From Ascarosepion bandense (Eukaryota; Mollusca; Cephalopoda; Sepiida; Sepiidae), in assembly GCA_037127315.1 (NCBI GenBank), contig JBBBDQ010000350.1:3775501-3839500 (forward strand): 64,000 nt of DNA, read 5' to 3'. This document shows, one piece after another, positions 54,986 to 64,000 of this stretch (position 1 is its first letter; each line of letters begins with the position of its first letter). The notes under the pieces are model-generated. The model worked only from the letters and a program-made list of their open reading frames with translations. It searched no databases and was not told the DNA's origin. The position numbers and the translations under genes were made by a program.

Positions 54986-55551
54986 TAGTAATAAATTTTA
55001 TTTTTAATATGCCTGTTTTAATAAAATAATAAATAGACAGTACCATAATAAACTATTTCTGAAATGATTTTTAAAACTTTGGTCATCTTGTAACATAGTA
55101 ACACTTAAATCAAAGCATTGTCCACAACTATGCCATAAGGTTCTGTGTTGGTGATCAAGGCTCAAGATTGATATCATTACATCATTCTAGGAATGATAGA
55201 GCATTTCACTGCATTGACAGGTTAGGGTTTATTAGACAATGATAGAACAATACAAAAAATTATATTTATTCTAAAAGCAACTACTTTCTTAAAATAAGAA
55301 AAATTTTACTTATCACTAACAGTGTTGGTTTTTAAATGGTGCTCACACAAACACATGAAGGTTAAGGTTGAAGGAAAGGATGTTAATTTAGATATTTGTA
55401 TTCATAATCATCAGTCCCTTGACTGCTTCAATTGTTGGGAGGGACCTAAGAGCAGAAGAAAGACAACTTCTTCCATAATGATCTGCTGGCAGTGGCTCTC
55501 AGAAATTCCAGCACTGTATTTTCCATCCACTCTTTGATCTTGTGTGACAGA

Positions 55552-55573
55552 GAGAGAGAGAGAGAGAGAGAGT
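55552..55573. repeat. GA microsatellite
   Basis: (GA)11 run, followed at 55610-55660 by a short piece of the CTGAAGAAGG repeat (CCTGAAGAAGGCTGAAACAT, ACAACAGCCAAAATGTC). Confidence 0.85.
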
Positions 55574-55784
55574 CCAACACATACACACGTTTAAAGGGTT
55601 CGAAATTCCTGGAACCTGAAGAAGGCTGAAACATACAACAGCCAAAATGTCATGTCATTCGTTTTTTTTCTTTTTAATTTTTATTAAGAATTTGTAAACA
55701 GACTTTCTACTTCCAGTAAATGTGGCAATATCAATTATTTTTTATTAAAATTGGAGTAAATTGAACAGTGAAATTAAACCAGCA

Positions 55785-56010
55785 TGTTTGTTTACTTGTG
55801 GTGAAATCTGATCTAGGCATAAGAAGTGCCTCTTAAATTTGGGTCATCAGAAGACAAGGGAAATGAACAAAATATTTTTTTTGACAAAAAAAATTTGGAT
55901 CAAATTGGAATAGCAAAATAAAAACTGCATATTTTGTTTACTGGTGGTGAAATCTGATCTAGGCATGAGAGATGCCATTGAATTTGAGTCATCAGAAGAC
56001 AATGGAAATG
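55785..56010. repeat. Direct duplication of about 90 bp
   Basis: GTTTACTTGTGGTGAAATCT ... GACAAGGGAAATGAAC (55790-55870) recurs at about 55925-56010 as GTTTACTGGTGGTGAAATCT ... GACAATGGAAATGAAC. The units are about 135 bp apart start to start. Function unknown. Confidence 0.75.
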
Positions 56011-56079
56011 AACGTAATAATTCTTATCAACTAAAAATTTGAAATAGAGCTTAGTAAGCAAGAGAACTTTAGAGTTCAC

Positions 56080-56450
56080 ATGATTTTTGGTTGAGGAAGC
56101 CAGAACTCTGTGATAACCACGTGATGGCCTAGCTTATAACCCTCTGTGTTTCCTATATAAGCACACAGTAATGCTGAAGAAAAGAGTCAGAGATTCACCG
56201 TGGAAGTGTATGGTTGTGTGAGATCGGGTTTCCCCAATGAGGTGAAGTACTGAAGAGTTAGAGATAACAACCGTGGAAGCATATGGTTGCGTGAGATTGG
56301 TCCTCCCTGTTGGAGTAAGGGTGCTGACAATTCAAACCAATCAACCTCCTAACTGAAGACATCTTTGTATGAAATAGGACAGTAAAACATATTTTATATT
56401 TTACTTGCATTTGGTCCTATTGTTTCATATGGAGGCTTTGTTGAAGATTT
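56080..56450 (+). promoter_or_regulatory. Promoter-like, possible LTR
   Basis: TGGCCTAGCTTATAACCCTC, then TTCCTATATAAGCACAC gives a TATA box at about 56152. It is followed by a duplicated CCGTGGAAGCATATGGTTGC / CCGTGGAAGTGTATGGTTGT block and GTTTCATATGGAGGC. The layout resembles an LTR with leader, but clear TG...CA ends and a target duplication are lacking. Confidence 0.35.
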
Positions 56451-56989
56451 TGAAATCTGATAGTCGCCCAAGGACTTTGAGAAGTATCGTTGTCGTCATG
56501 GTCACATTGAAAAACCACTGAGTATATGAAACTTAACATTCGTCACCAGACAGATAACAATCAGAATTGCATCATCCATCCAGCACCTTTGAAGAGCACT
56601 GTGATCCCAGCATTTTGTTTGAGAAGAATTGTCTCCGTCAAAAGGGTCTGGAGAACATTTTTGAAAAGAGTTATATATCTTCTGAGACAATTTAACAAGT
56701 GAACCATACACACACTCTCTCTGTGTCTAGACTCCAGTGTGTGAGTTGTTATGCTAAAAACTTTTACTTTCTATAACCTTTTCCTTTTCCTATTCTTTCT
56801 TATATATAAAAGACATTAACAGTGCAAAAATTAAACAGTTGTTTGTCTGGCTTTCTGTGGATATTATTTTTTTTCTTTTTATTTCTTTTTGCTACATTCT
56901 AAATTGTTTAACACAGACTCCCCAGCCATGTCTACATCTTCAGTCGACCATGAACGAACAACACTTCTGCTTTCTGGGTTAAATAATCA

Positions 56990-57480
56990 CAACATGGGCA
57001 GGAAGCAGGAGTAAACCAGCAGACTGGTCAAATAATCTCAGATGCCCAGGGGAGCCCTTGGGTTCGATTAAGACCGAGTAGACACCTCAACCCAGAGAGG
57101 AAGACACCGAAGGTTGAGGGGCTAGGGTGGAAGTGTTAGATCTGGTGCATGTTGACCCAGAATAGGCCTGTGGAGTGGAAGTGTTAAGTATGCGGTCCCG
57201 TGACCAGGATAACCCCTCCCCTGGGGGCCAAAGTGGTTAAAGTTGTTTGCTTTTGCATTGCTGCCCCCACCTGTGTTCACCTTCAACAGTTCTTTGCATG
57301 ATGGTCTTGCAGAGACTGTTATGAAGTGCATGGTGGCCAAACATACAATAGGCTACTAGTGGTACCGAGCTTAAGTTTGCCAGTAAATGAAGTTATCCTA
57401 CAGTATAGGAGAATCCATGCCAAAACTTCATAAGATAATACTCCTTACCTGTATATTAAGACACTAGGTGCAGTGGGGAT
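56990..57480. other. G+C-richer unassigned segment
   Basis: Differs in composition from the rest of the intron (GGATAACCCCTCCCCTGGGG, CAACCCAGAGAGGAAGACAC). Short frames on both strands but no domain. Possibly part of an unrecognised retroelement (gag-poor or LTR region). Confidence 0.35.
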
Positions 57481-57881
57481 TCTACCCGGGGACCAGAAGA
57501 GGCCAAAGCCTACCCAGAATTTTGGGTAGCTCCTCCACTTTTATAAGCTTCAAATATTTATGAAACTGATCAGTCTCTGATTTTAATAAGATTTGATCTT
57601 CAGCACTTTTCCCTCCGTGCTTTCTTTTTCATTTAGCTTTTTAATGATGCATACAGAGACAGGTTTGAAAGAAAAACAAACAAAATAAAACAAACCAGAT
57701 AGAAAGAAGCATGCATTTGATTTTGTTTTGAAATTGGCCTCTCTTGTGTTCCAACAGCTTGAGAGTGAAAAAGAGGGTAAGAATAGATTAGGGCTCCATT
57801 ATAAGTGAAAAGTTATTCCGTTTAATTTAGTGAAGTAATATACTTCTACTCAAACTCATTTTTAAGTTGTGTATATGATAG

Positions 57882-58191
57882 AAGGATGTGTGTTGTGGTG
57901 CAGCGGATGTTGTCTTGGAATGAGAAACTGAAGAGCCAAGTTCGAATTCCAGCTGAATTCCTTGCATTCACTTACGCGCAAATACCCTTAAGAAATGTAT
58001 TAATCCATCTCTTCCCTCTAGTTATAGGTTAAATAACAGGACAGATTGGGTTCTATAGTCTTGACTGGCAACCAATATACTGCAGAAAGTAATAGCAACC
58101 TACTGCGGGATAATCTTCTGCCCAGTTAGTCATGTCTCCTTTGAGACATGATCACCCAAGCATGTATCACGCATGACACTTAACTAACTGA
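57882..58191 (+). mobile_element. tRNA-derived SINE with perfect 8-bp target duplication
   Basis: Head GATGTGTGTTGTGGTGCAGC, B-box region GTTCGAATTCCAGCTG, full body and tail CATGTATCACGCATGACACT then TAACTAACTG. Flanked by TATGATAG at 57874-57881 and 58192-58199. Confidence 0.92.
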
Positions 58192-58199
58192 TATGATAG

Positions 58200-59269
58200 T
58201 GATGTAGTAGGAAAATGAAGACACTGCTTGAGTTTGCCCCTCTCCTCTTCAGAAAAATCTAGGCCCCTAAGTGCCCCTCTTCAGAGTTCCACAATCATCA
58301 CTGACTAGGCTTAATATCTTTCTATAGCAAAAAACATACAACACACACACACAGTAGGTACTGTATATTGTATCAGTATAACTTGGCAAACATTTGAAAT
58401 TTGTCAGGTCTACTGATAAACACATTAAATCAACATCTCTGATAAAATATTAATACAGCTAATAGAATACTTCATTTGTGTTACTCCTTTATTTGTTTGC
58501 ATTAATTTGTTTTAATAAGCAAAATATGTTCACCAAACACAAGTTTTAGTGGAATATATTTGTGGTAGCCTGCTGGAGGTGTACAGTAATTGTTAGGAGT
58601 GCTTTCTCATTTGTTAACAACTAAGTGGTAATGGTTTGCATTTTATACCTGCCATATAAGTCAACCCCTAATTTTGAAATATTTTTTAGGCTTGAAAACT
58701 AGATTGTATGCCACAATTTATGCTAATTTAAATAAAAAGTCTAAATAATTAAAGATATGATTTTTATAAAAATGACAAGATAAATTTATTTATTACTCTT
58801 AGGTACTTCCTACAAGGGGGAGTTTTATAATGGAGACAGGGTTGGAATTATTTTAATCATTAGTACTCTGAAGATGATTTATTCCCAAAGCAAAATGTTT
58901 CTTCTACATTTGTAGATAACTCTATTTGCTAAACAAATGTTATATTTGAATCCCATGGTTGTGTTATCATGTCCTGCTATAGCAACAGTAAAATTCACCT
59001 TGCTTGAAATTCAAAATGAGGCCACTGCAGTCGAGGAGGGAGAGTCAAAACTAAAACGTGAATAATGCATAGTGTAAAAGGTTAAACCTGCAATAAATGC
59101 AGGGATATGAAAATCATTTAAAAGAGTGAAAAAAAATGAAGAATTTAAGTAAAGAATTTTTTTTTAATATTAAGTTTATCAGAGAAAGAAGCATGATAAT
59201 TCTGGAAAGAATAAAATGTATACAACAATGGGACACTATTTGTTCATAAAAATGTTTGTTTTGTTTATC
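58200..59269. other. Unassigned intronic sequence
   Basis: No exon, domain or repeat recognised. A-rich with GA-rich patches. Confidence 0.35.
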
Positions 59270-59540
59270 ATTGACTATTTGTTCAGTGTCGTTGATTTTT
59301 TTTCCTATTATTGAAATATTTTGAAATATTTGCCAATGATATTATTTGTTCAGTGTCGTTGAATTTTCCTATTATTGAAATATTTGAAAATATTTGCCAA
59401 TGATATTATTTGTTCAGTGTCGTTGAATTTTCCTATTATTGAAATATTTAAAAATATTTGCCAATGATATTATTTGTTTAGAGTCGTTGATTTTTTTTCT
59501 ATTATTGAAATATTTTTGATATCTGCCAATAATATTATTC
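59270..59540. repeat. About 65-bp tandem repeat, four copies
   Basis: Units carry ATTATTTGTTCAGTGTCGTT and TCCTATTATTGAAATATTT, then GAAAATATTTGCCAATGAT. GTGTCG starts at 59286, 59353, 59417 and (as GAGTCG) 59481. Confidence 0.9.
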
Positions 59541-60799
59541 TGTCATCCTTTTTTTGTTTCTTGATTGTAGCAATTTTACATTTTTTATGGACCAAAATAA
59601 AATTCATGCAAATGGCCTATTTCAACTCATATTATTTCACAATCATCTCCACCTGTTGGCAGGTGCCAATAACAATTTGTTAATACAATTATAAAAATGT
59701 TCAAGTACAAACAATTATTATTATCATTATTACTACTACTGTTTCTTGTTATAAATCGTTGGTGGGAGGTTAGAAATCAAGAAATGGGGGATTTAATAAG
59801 CTGGATGTAGTCAAAACATTTTCATCAAAAAATAAATAAATTTTCACCTCTCCCCCATTTCTTAGTGTACCAAAGAGTAAATAAATGACTGGACAGTCTG
59901 GATGTAAATATAAGTCACATGAATCTAACAAATAATACAGCATTTGAGTTGAACAATAAGTAAAAAGAAAAAGAAGTAATCAGCACTCACCAGCAATTCT
60001 ATCATTTCTAAGGGAACTGCCCCTCTTTTTTGGGCAGTAAAAAGGGATAAAAAAAGCAAAAAAAAAAAAAAGAAAAGCAGGAAAAGAAATAAAATCTAAA
60101 ATAGTGGGTAAGGGAAAAGGTTAGTTCAAATAGTTTTTCTCTATTTTTCTTAATCTACAAATGCCTCACTACCCAAAAAAATAGAAAAAAAAATCAAGAA
60201 TGGGAGGTGAGGTGGGGAGGTGATTTCAAACAGCTTTTCTTCTTCATTCCTAATCTATTCTAAATGATCTTTCCCTACCCCCTATTATTTCTTGTCTATT
60301 TTATACATTGAGGTGTGACAGATTAAGAAGGAAGAAGTTCTGTTAGAACTCACCTTTTTCCCTACCCCTATTCTTGTTATTTTTCTATTGTTTTGTGCAG
60401 TGAGGTGTGATAACTGTTCTTCTTCTTTCTGAATCTATTCCAACTCACCTCTCCACTCATTCTTGTTTTTTTTCTATTTTGTGCTGCAAGTCATGAGAGA
60501 TTTTCTATTCCCTTCTTAATGTATTTAAACTCACCTTTTCTCCACTTCTATTCTTGATATTTTTCTATTCCTTTGCACAGTAAGGCATGACAGATTAGTA
60601 TGGGGTAAGGAAGTCTGAGTGAAAGGCTACATGTAACCTTTCACTCAGATGTCTTTCCCCTTTTCAATACTGTAAAGTTAAGACACTTAAAAATATAAAC
60701 ACAATTTCTCTTCTACAATTCAATACCCTTACTCCTAATCCACACTATCTTCTTCATCCACTTGATAATTATAAGATGCAGAGCTCCCCTCCTCATAAC

Positions 60800-61260
60800 C
60801 CACTATCATCATCATTCTGCGGCCTCGGCTGAGATAGAACTCATTACACTCTTCCAGTATTCCCCATTTGTCATAGCTCCTGTAAGGTCTTCCTTGGTGA
60901 TAGATGTATCTCTGTGTATCCTGTCTGGAAAGGTTAATTTATGAGATCGATTGTGAGATGATGGGTGCCTCCATAATACAAACGATGAAACAAGTTCATC
61001 TGTGACACGTGCGCAATGCCCAGCAAACTGGACACGTCTCTTTTGAACTAAGGTTGATACTCTTGGTAGGTCCCCATATATCATTTCTAGAGTTGGGTGG
61101 TTTCGCCATGAGAGATCAAGTAGTTTTCTGAGAAGATGAGTATAACATCCATCTTAACGGTGCTGTTGTTTTGCTGAAAGAGTCCAAGTTTCAGATCCAT
61201 AGAGTAAGACTGGTTCAATAAGTGCGCAAAAAACTTTGATTTTGATCTTAACCCACTATA
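60800..61260 (-). pseudogene. RTE-like LINE ORF2 C-terminal fragment
   Basis: The minus strand reads FCALIEPVLLYGSETWTLSA-type sequence, then (frame 61084-60812) MIYGDLPRVSTLVQKRRVQF, AGHCARVTDELVSSFVLWRH and DLTGAMTNGEYWKSVM. LLYG-ETW and RR-x-FAGHC-R are typical of the tail of RTE-type ORF2, following the RT. A separate family from 45870-47500. The 3' end sits in the repeat array. Confidence 0.78.
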
Positions 61261-61569
61261 CCCCCTCTAAACGGTCTCTCACAATGCATTTGATTTCCCC
61301 TTTTCACCAAATACAAATCCCTTTTGCTTGTGTCTTCTGATTCTTTCATTTTCTTTTGCCACAGACACAAGTTGGGGGCATTGAGGACTCAGTAAGTTTG
61401 CAAAACTCAATTTTTCCTATCTGATATTTCACACCTGACTGTACAAAGCAAGAAAAAAAAAACAAGAATCAGATGAGTGGAGAAAAAGTAAGTTGAAATA
61501 AGTTTCTTTCTCTTTTTCTTCTCCTTCCTCAATATCATGCCTCACTGCACAAACCAATAAACAAAACAA

Positions 61570-61801
61570 CACGTGATACACGCTTTGGGCGATCATGTCT
61601 CAAAGGAGACATGACTCACTGGGCAGAAGATTATCTCACAGTAGGTTGTCATTACTTTCTGCGGTAGACTGGTTGCCAACCAAAGCTAAAGAACCCAATC
61701 TGTCCTATTATTTAACCCTTAACTGGAGGGAAGAGAGGGATTAATACCTTTCCCAAGGGTATTTGTGTGGAAGTGAATGCAAGGAATTCAACTGGAATTC
61801 A
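61570..61801 (-). mobile_element. tRNA-derived SINE, truncated at both ends
   Basis: ACGTGATACACGCTTTGGGC, AAGGAGACATGACTCACTGG, TAGACTGGTTGCCAACC, AATGCAAGGAATTCAACTGG. Inserted in the 60-62.4 kb array. Confidence 0.85.
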
Positions 61802-62515
61802 GCTTTTTATCTCCTTCCATAATCTTTCACACACCACTGCACAAAGTGATAAAAAGATCAAGAATATTGGGGAGTAGAGAAGTAAGTTAAAATTTCTTCT
61901 CTCTTTGTAATCTGCACAAGGCAGTAGAAAAATTAGAAATACTGTATAGGAGGAAAGACAAATAGCTTTTCTTCTCCCTTACTAGTCTGTCATGCTTCAC
62001 TGCACAAAGGAATAGAAAAATATCAAGAATAGGGGTGGAGAAAAGGTGAGTTTAAATAGATTAGGAAAGAAGAAAAGCAGTTTGGAATTACCCCCTCCTC
62101 CCACCACCACCTCCCATTCTTGATATTTTCTATTCTTTTGTGCAGTGAGGTGTGATAGATTAAGAAGAAAAGAGAAAATCTATTTGAACTCATCTTTTAC
62201 CCTAGATTAGGGAGGGAAAAGAAAAGCCTCACTGCACAAAAAGATTAAATAAAAAAATCAAGAGTAGGGTGTAGATGGAAAGTCAAATTGAAATAGATTA
62301 GTAAGGGAGAAGAAAAGCTATTACGCCTCACTGCACAAAAGAACAGAAAAAAAATTAAGGGGTGGGAGAAAGCTGAGTTCAAATAGATTTTCTTTTCTTT
62401 TCTCTTCCTCATGTTTCTTGTCTCCCTGCTCAACACAATTGAAAAAAAAAAATCATGTATCAGCAGTGTTGGTGTAAGGTATGCTGATATAAGTCAATTT
62501 ATCTTCTCCCTCTAT

Positions 62516-62821
62516 ATGGGTTGTGGTGCAGTAGATATCGGCTCGGAAAAAAATCAGGGAGCCGAGTTTGAATTCTAGTTGAATTCCTTGCATTCACTTA
62601 TGCACAAATAGCCTTGGGAAAGGTATTAATCCATCTTTTCCCTCCAGTTATGGGTTAAATAATAGGAAAGATTGGGTTCTATAGCCTTGGCTGGCAACCA
62701 GTCTACCATAGAAAGCAATGGCAACCTACTGCAGGATAATCTTCTGCCCAGTCAGTTATGTCCCTTTCAAGACATGATTGCCCAAAGCATGTATCACGTA
62801 TGGTCCTTAACTGACTGACTG
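62516..62821 (+). mobile_element. tRNA-derived SINE, full length
   Basis: GGGTTGTGGTGCAGTAGATA head, GTTTGAATTCTAGTTG, body, and tail GTATGGTCCTTAACTGACTG. Confidence 0.88.
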
Positions 62822-62854
62822 AATAGTTAAAAATATGATTAAGGCTTCTAATGG

Positions 62855-62915
62855 GCATAAAGTGGAGGATCAGTTTTATATTGTTTTGAAGTAATAAACT
62901 GATCCCCCACTAATT
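62855..62915. repeat. Small hairpin element (relative of 49366-49440)
   Basis: CATAAAGTGGAGGATCAG ... AAACTGATCCCCCACT form inverted arms of about 16 bp around about 20 bp. Confidence 0.6.
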
Positions 62916-62935
62916 ACTACTTAATAATATAATAC

Positions 62936-63126
62936 AGCTCTTCCCCCTCCACCTATGAGTTAAATAACAGGACAGATTGGGTTCTATAGCCTTGACTGGC
63001 AACCAGTCTACCATAAAAAGCAATGGCAACCTACTGTGGGATAATCTTCTGCCCAGTCAGTCATGTCTCTTTCGAGACATGATCACCTATGTGTGTATCA
63101 CATATGGCACTTAACAGACTGGCTGA
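62936..63126 (+). mobile_element. tRNA-derived SINE, head-truncated
   Basis: Starts inside the body (CAGCTCTTCCCCCTCCACC) and runs to the tail GGCACTTAACAGACTGGCTG. It follows the hairpin unit directly. Confidence 0.85.
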
Positions 63127-63245
63127 CTTCTGTCACTGCTCAAAAGCAATAGGAAATTTTTTTTTTTTAAATCAAGAATAATGTGTATTCACAGTCACAA
63201 TGTAACTATTAAATAGTTTATATTTTTTTCCCAGTTCATATTTAC

Positions 63246-63314
63246 CTGCGATATTGTTTCACAATGTTCTAGCAATTTGTTTGTTTGACTCAAGTTCTGG
63301 TTGGGATCATCTTC
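63246..63314 (-). CDS. STAT: STAT5-like transcription factor, 5'-most coiled-coil exon in window
   Basis: A 69-nt, 23-codon exon, phase 0 at the end: EDDPNQNLSQTNKLLEHC then ETISQ. Acceptor atcatttcag, then GAAGATG; donor TCGCAG, then gtaaatatg. The acidic/Asn-rich start followed by a Gln/Leu helix fits the stretch before the second long helix of the STAT5 coiled coil. Similarity alone is weak; splice signals and phase continuity with 53092-53134 carry the call. Upstream exons (N-terminal domain, first helix) would be above 64000. Confidence 0.8.
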
Positions 63315-63429
63315 CTGAAATGATAATTTTTTAATGTAAAAATTGGAAAACAATTTTTTATGTGTATAATTTTGATTTTGATTAAATATTTTTTTAAATC
63401 CAAAAAATCTGCAATATATCTAATCTAAA

Positions 63430-63737
63430 TCTATTTAAACTTATTTATAAATGGAACTTTGTCTATGTGCATGTGTGTCCATTACCTACAGACTCCGAAA
63501 CGGCTGAACCGATTTTCTTGAAAATTGAAACAGTTGTACTATAAGTGTCTACAAATGTTCTTAGCTAGGTTTTGTGTTGAAGTACCCCCGATAAATATCG
63601 AAAATCGATAATCGAAAAAATCGGGTTATAGAAGGAGTGCGCCGATTTTAATCAAATTTGATACACTCATAGACAAAGACATAAGAAACGATATTCAGAA
63701 GTTTCAAGGTTGCAATTCTTATAATAGTGCAGAAAAT

Positions 63738-63777
<40 letters not shown>

Positions 63778-64000
63778 TATCGTATTACTCCAAGCAAGGC
63801 GGTAACGCCACTGATGTACAGGGTCTACATAAGAGTAAAAAAGATTAAGTAGAAGAGAGTGAAGAGAAAGACGAACCAGTTAGAAAGGAGCAAGAGAAGG
63901 ATGGAAGTACAGGTGTAATGACAGATATATAAAAGGCAAGATGTGTGTGTGTGTGTGTGTGTGTGTCTGTTTATCTGTCTGTATGTCCTTTATGCAAATT
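63430..64000 (+). mobile_element. Helitron-like element interrupted by a LINE-A tail, cut by the window edge
   Basis: TTAAACTTATTTATAAATGG at about 63434 starts the family. All blocks up to the TA tract (about 63744-63772) are present. A LINE-A 3' end (63776-63928, minus, CCAAGCAAGGCGGTAACGCC) sits at the TA tract. The Helitron resumes with AAAAGGCAAGATGTGTGTG to the window end, and its 3' hairpin lies beyond 64000. Confidence 0.72.

Larger units (their letters stand above)
60000..62460. repeat. Degenerate array of about 90-bp units in both orientations
   Basis: A unit near TTCTTGATATTTTTCTATTC, then TTTGTGCAGTGAGGTGTGAT, AGATTAAGAAGGAAGAAG, and AACTCACCTTTTTCTCCACC recurs in this orientation at about 60240-60600 and 62110-62200. 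The complement (CACTGCACAAAGGAATAGAA, ATCAAGAATAGGGGTGGAG) occurs at about 60160-60230, 61440-61560, 61810-62080 and 62220-62390. The array is interrupted by an RTE-like LINE fragment (60800-61260) and a SINE (61570-61801). Strong purine/pyrimidine strand asymmetry. Confidence 0.75.

Overview
The window is a piece of an animal nuclear genome, most likely from a cephalopod mollusc (octopus or squid type). It is A+T-rich and dense in CA/TA microsatellites. It carries many copies of a tRNA-derived SINE of the kind described from cephalopods, and its one host gene has very small exons separated by introns of 2-14 kb. The species assignment is inference from repeat content and gene structure.

The only host gene I can support runs on the minus strand through the whole window. 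Ten coding exons (63246-63314, 53092-53134, 47999-48042, 42235-42377, 35509-35637, 32279-32416, 24286-24373, 22067-22108, 7954-8028, 3915-4007) have GT/AG splice sites. Their phases join without a gap into 288 continuous residues. The product is a STAT transcription factor, closest to STAT5: coiled-coil domain from 63.3 kb down to 35.5 kb, then DNA-binding domain from 32.4 kb down to 3.9 kb. The N-terminal domain lies above 64 kb. The linker, SH2 and transactivation domains lie below position 1.

Everything else is intron, filled with mobile DNA: (i) a CR1/Jockey-like LINE (LINE-A here), with a fairly full copy at 12310-14150 and many 3' fragments; (ii) a Tx1/L1-like LINE at 24640-30240 with ORF1 and ORF2, both broken; (iii) a Penelope-like element (PLE) at 16131-17892 with 247-bp inverted arms carrying hammerhead-like motifs, plus two other PLE fragments; (iv) non-autonomous Helitron-like elements that begin TCTAAACTTA and end in a hairpin plus CTAGT; (v) tRNA-derived SINEs; (vi) mariner, hAT-like, foldback/MITE, Ty3-type integrase and solo-LTR remnants; (vii) RTE-like LINE fragments; (viii) two 32-bp minisatellites and a large purine/pyrimidine-rich array near 60-62.4 kb. 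Nesting is common: SINEs in LINEs, LINEs in LINEs, and a PLE and a LINE inserted in the TA tract of Helitrons.

Points most worth a second look: the STAT gene itself, which no long ORF reveals; a run of heat-shock-element half-sites in exact 5-bp register 26 bp upstream of a TATA box at 9331-9416; the PLE with a missing catalytic aspartate and ribozyme-like motifs in both arms; a dimeric tRNA-like SINE with a perfect 11-bp target duplication; and several long inverted repeats that would make double-stranded RNA in the STAT pre-mRNA. I see no operon, CRISPR or defence-like system.
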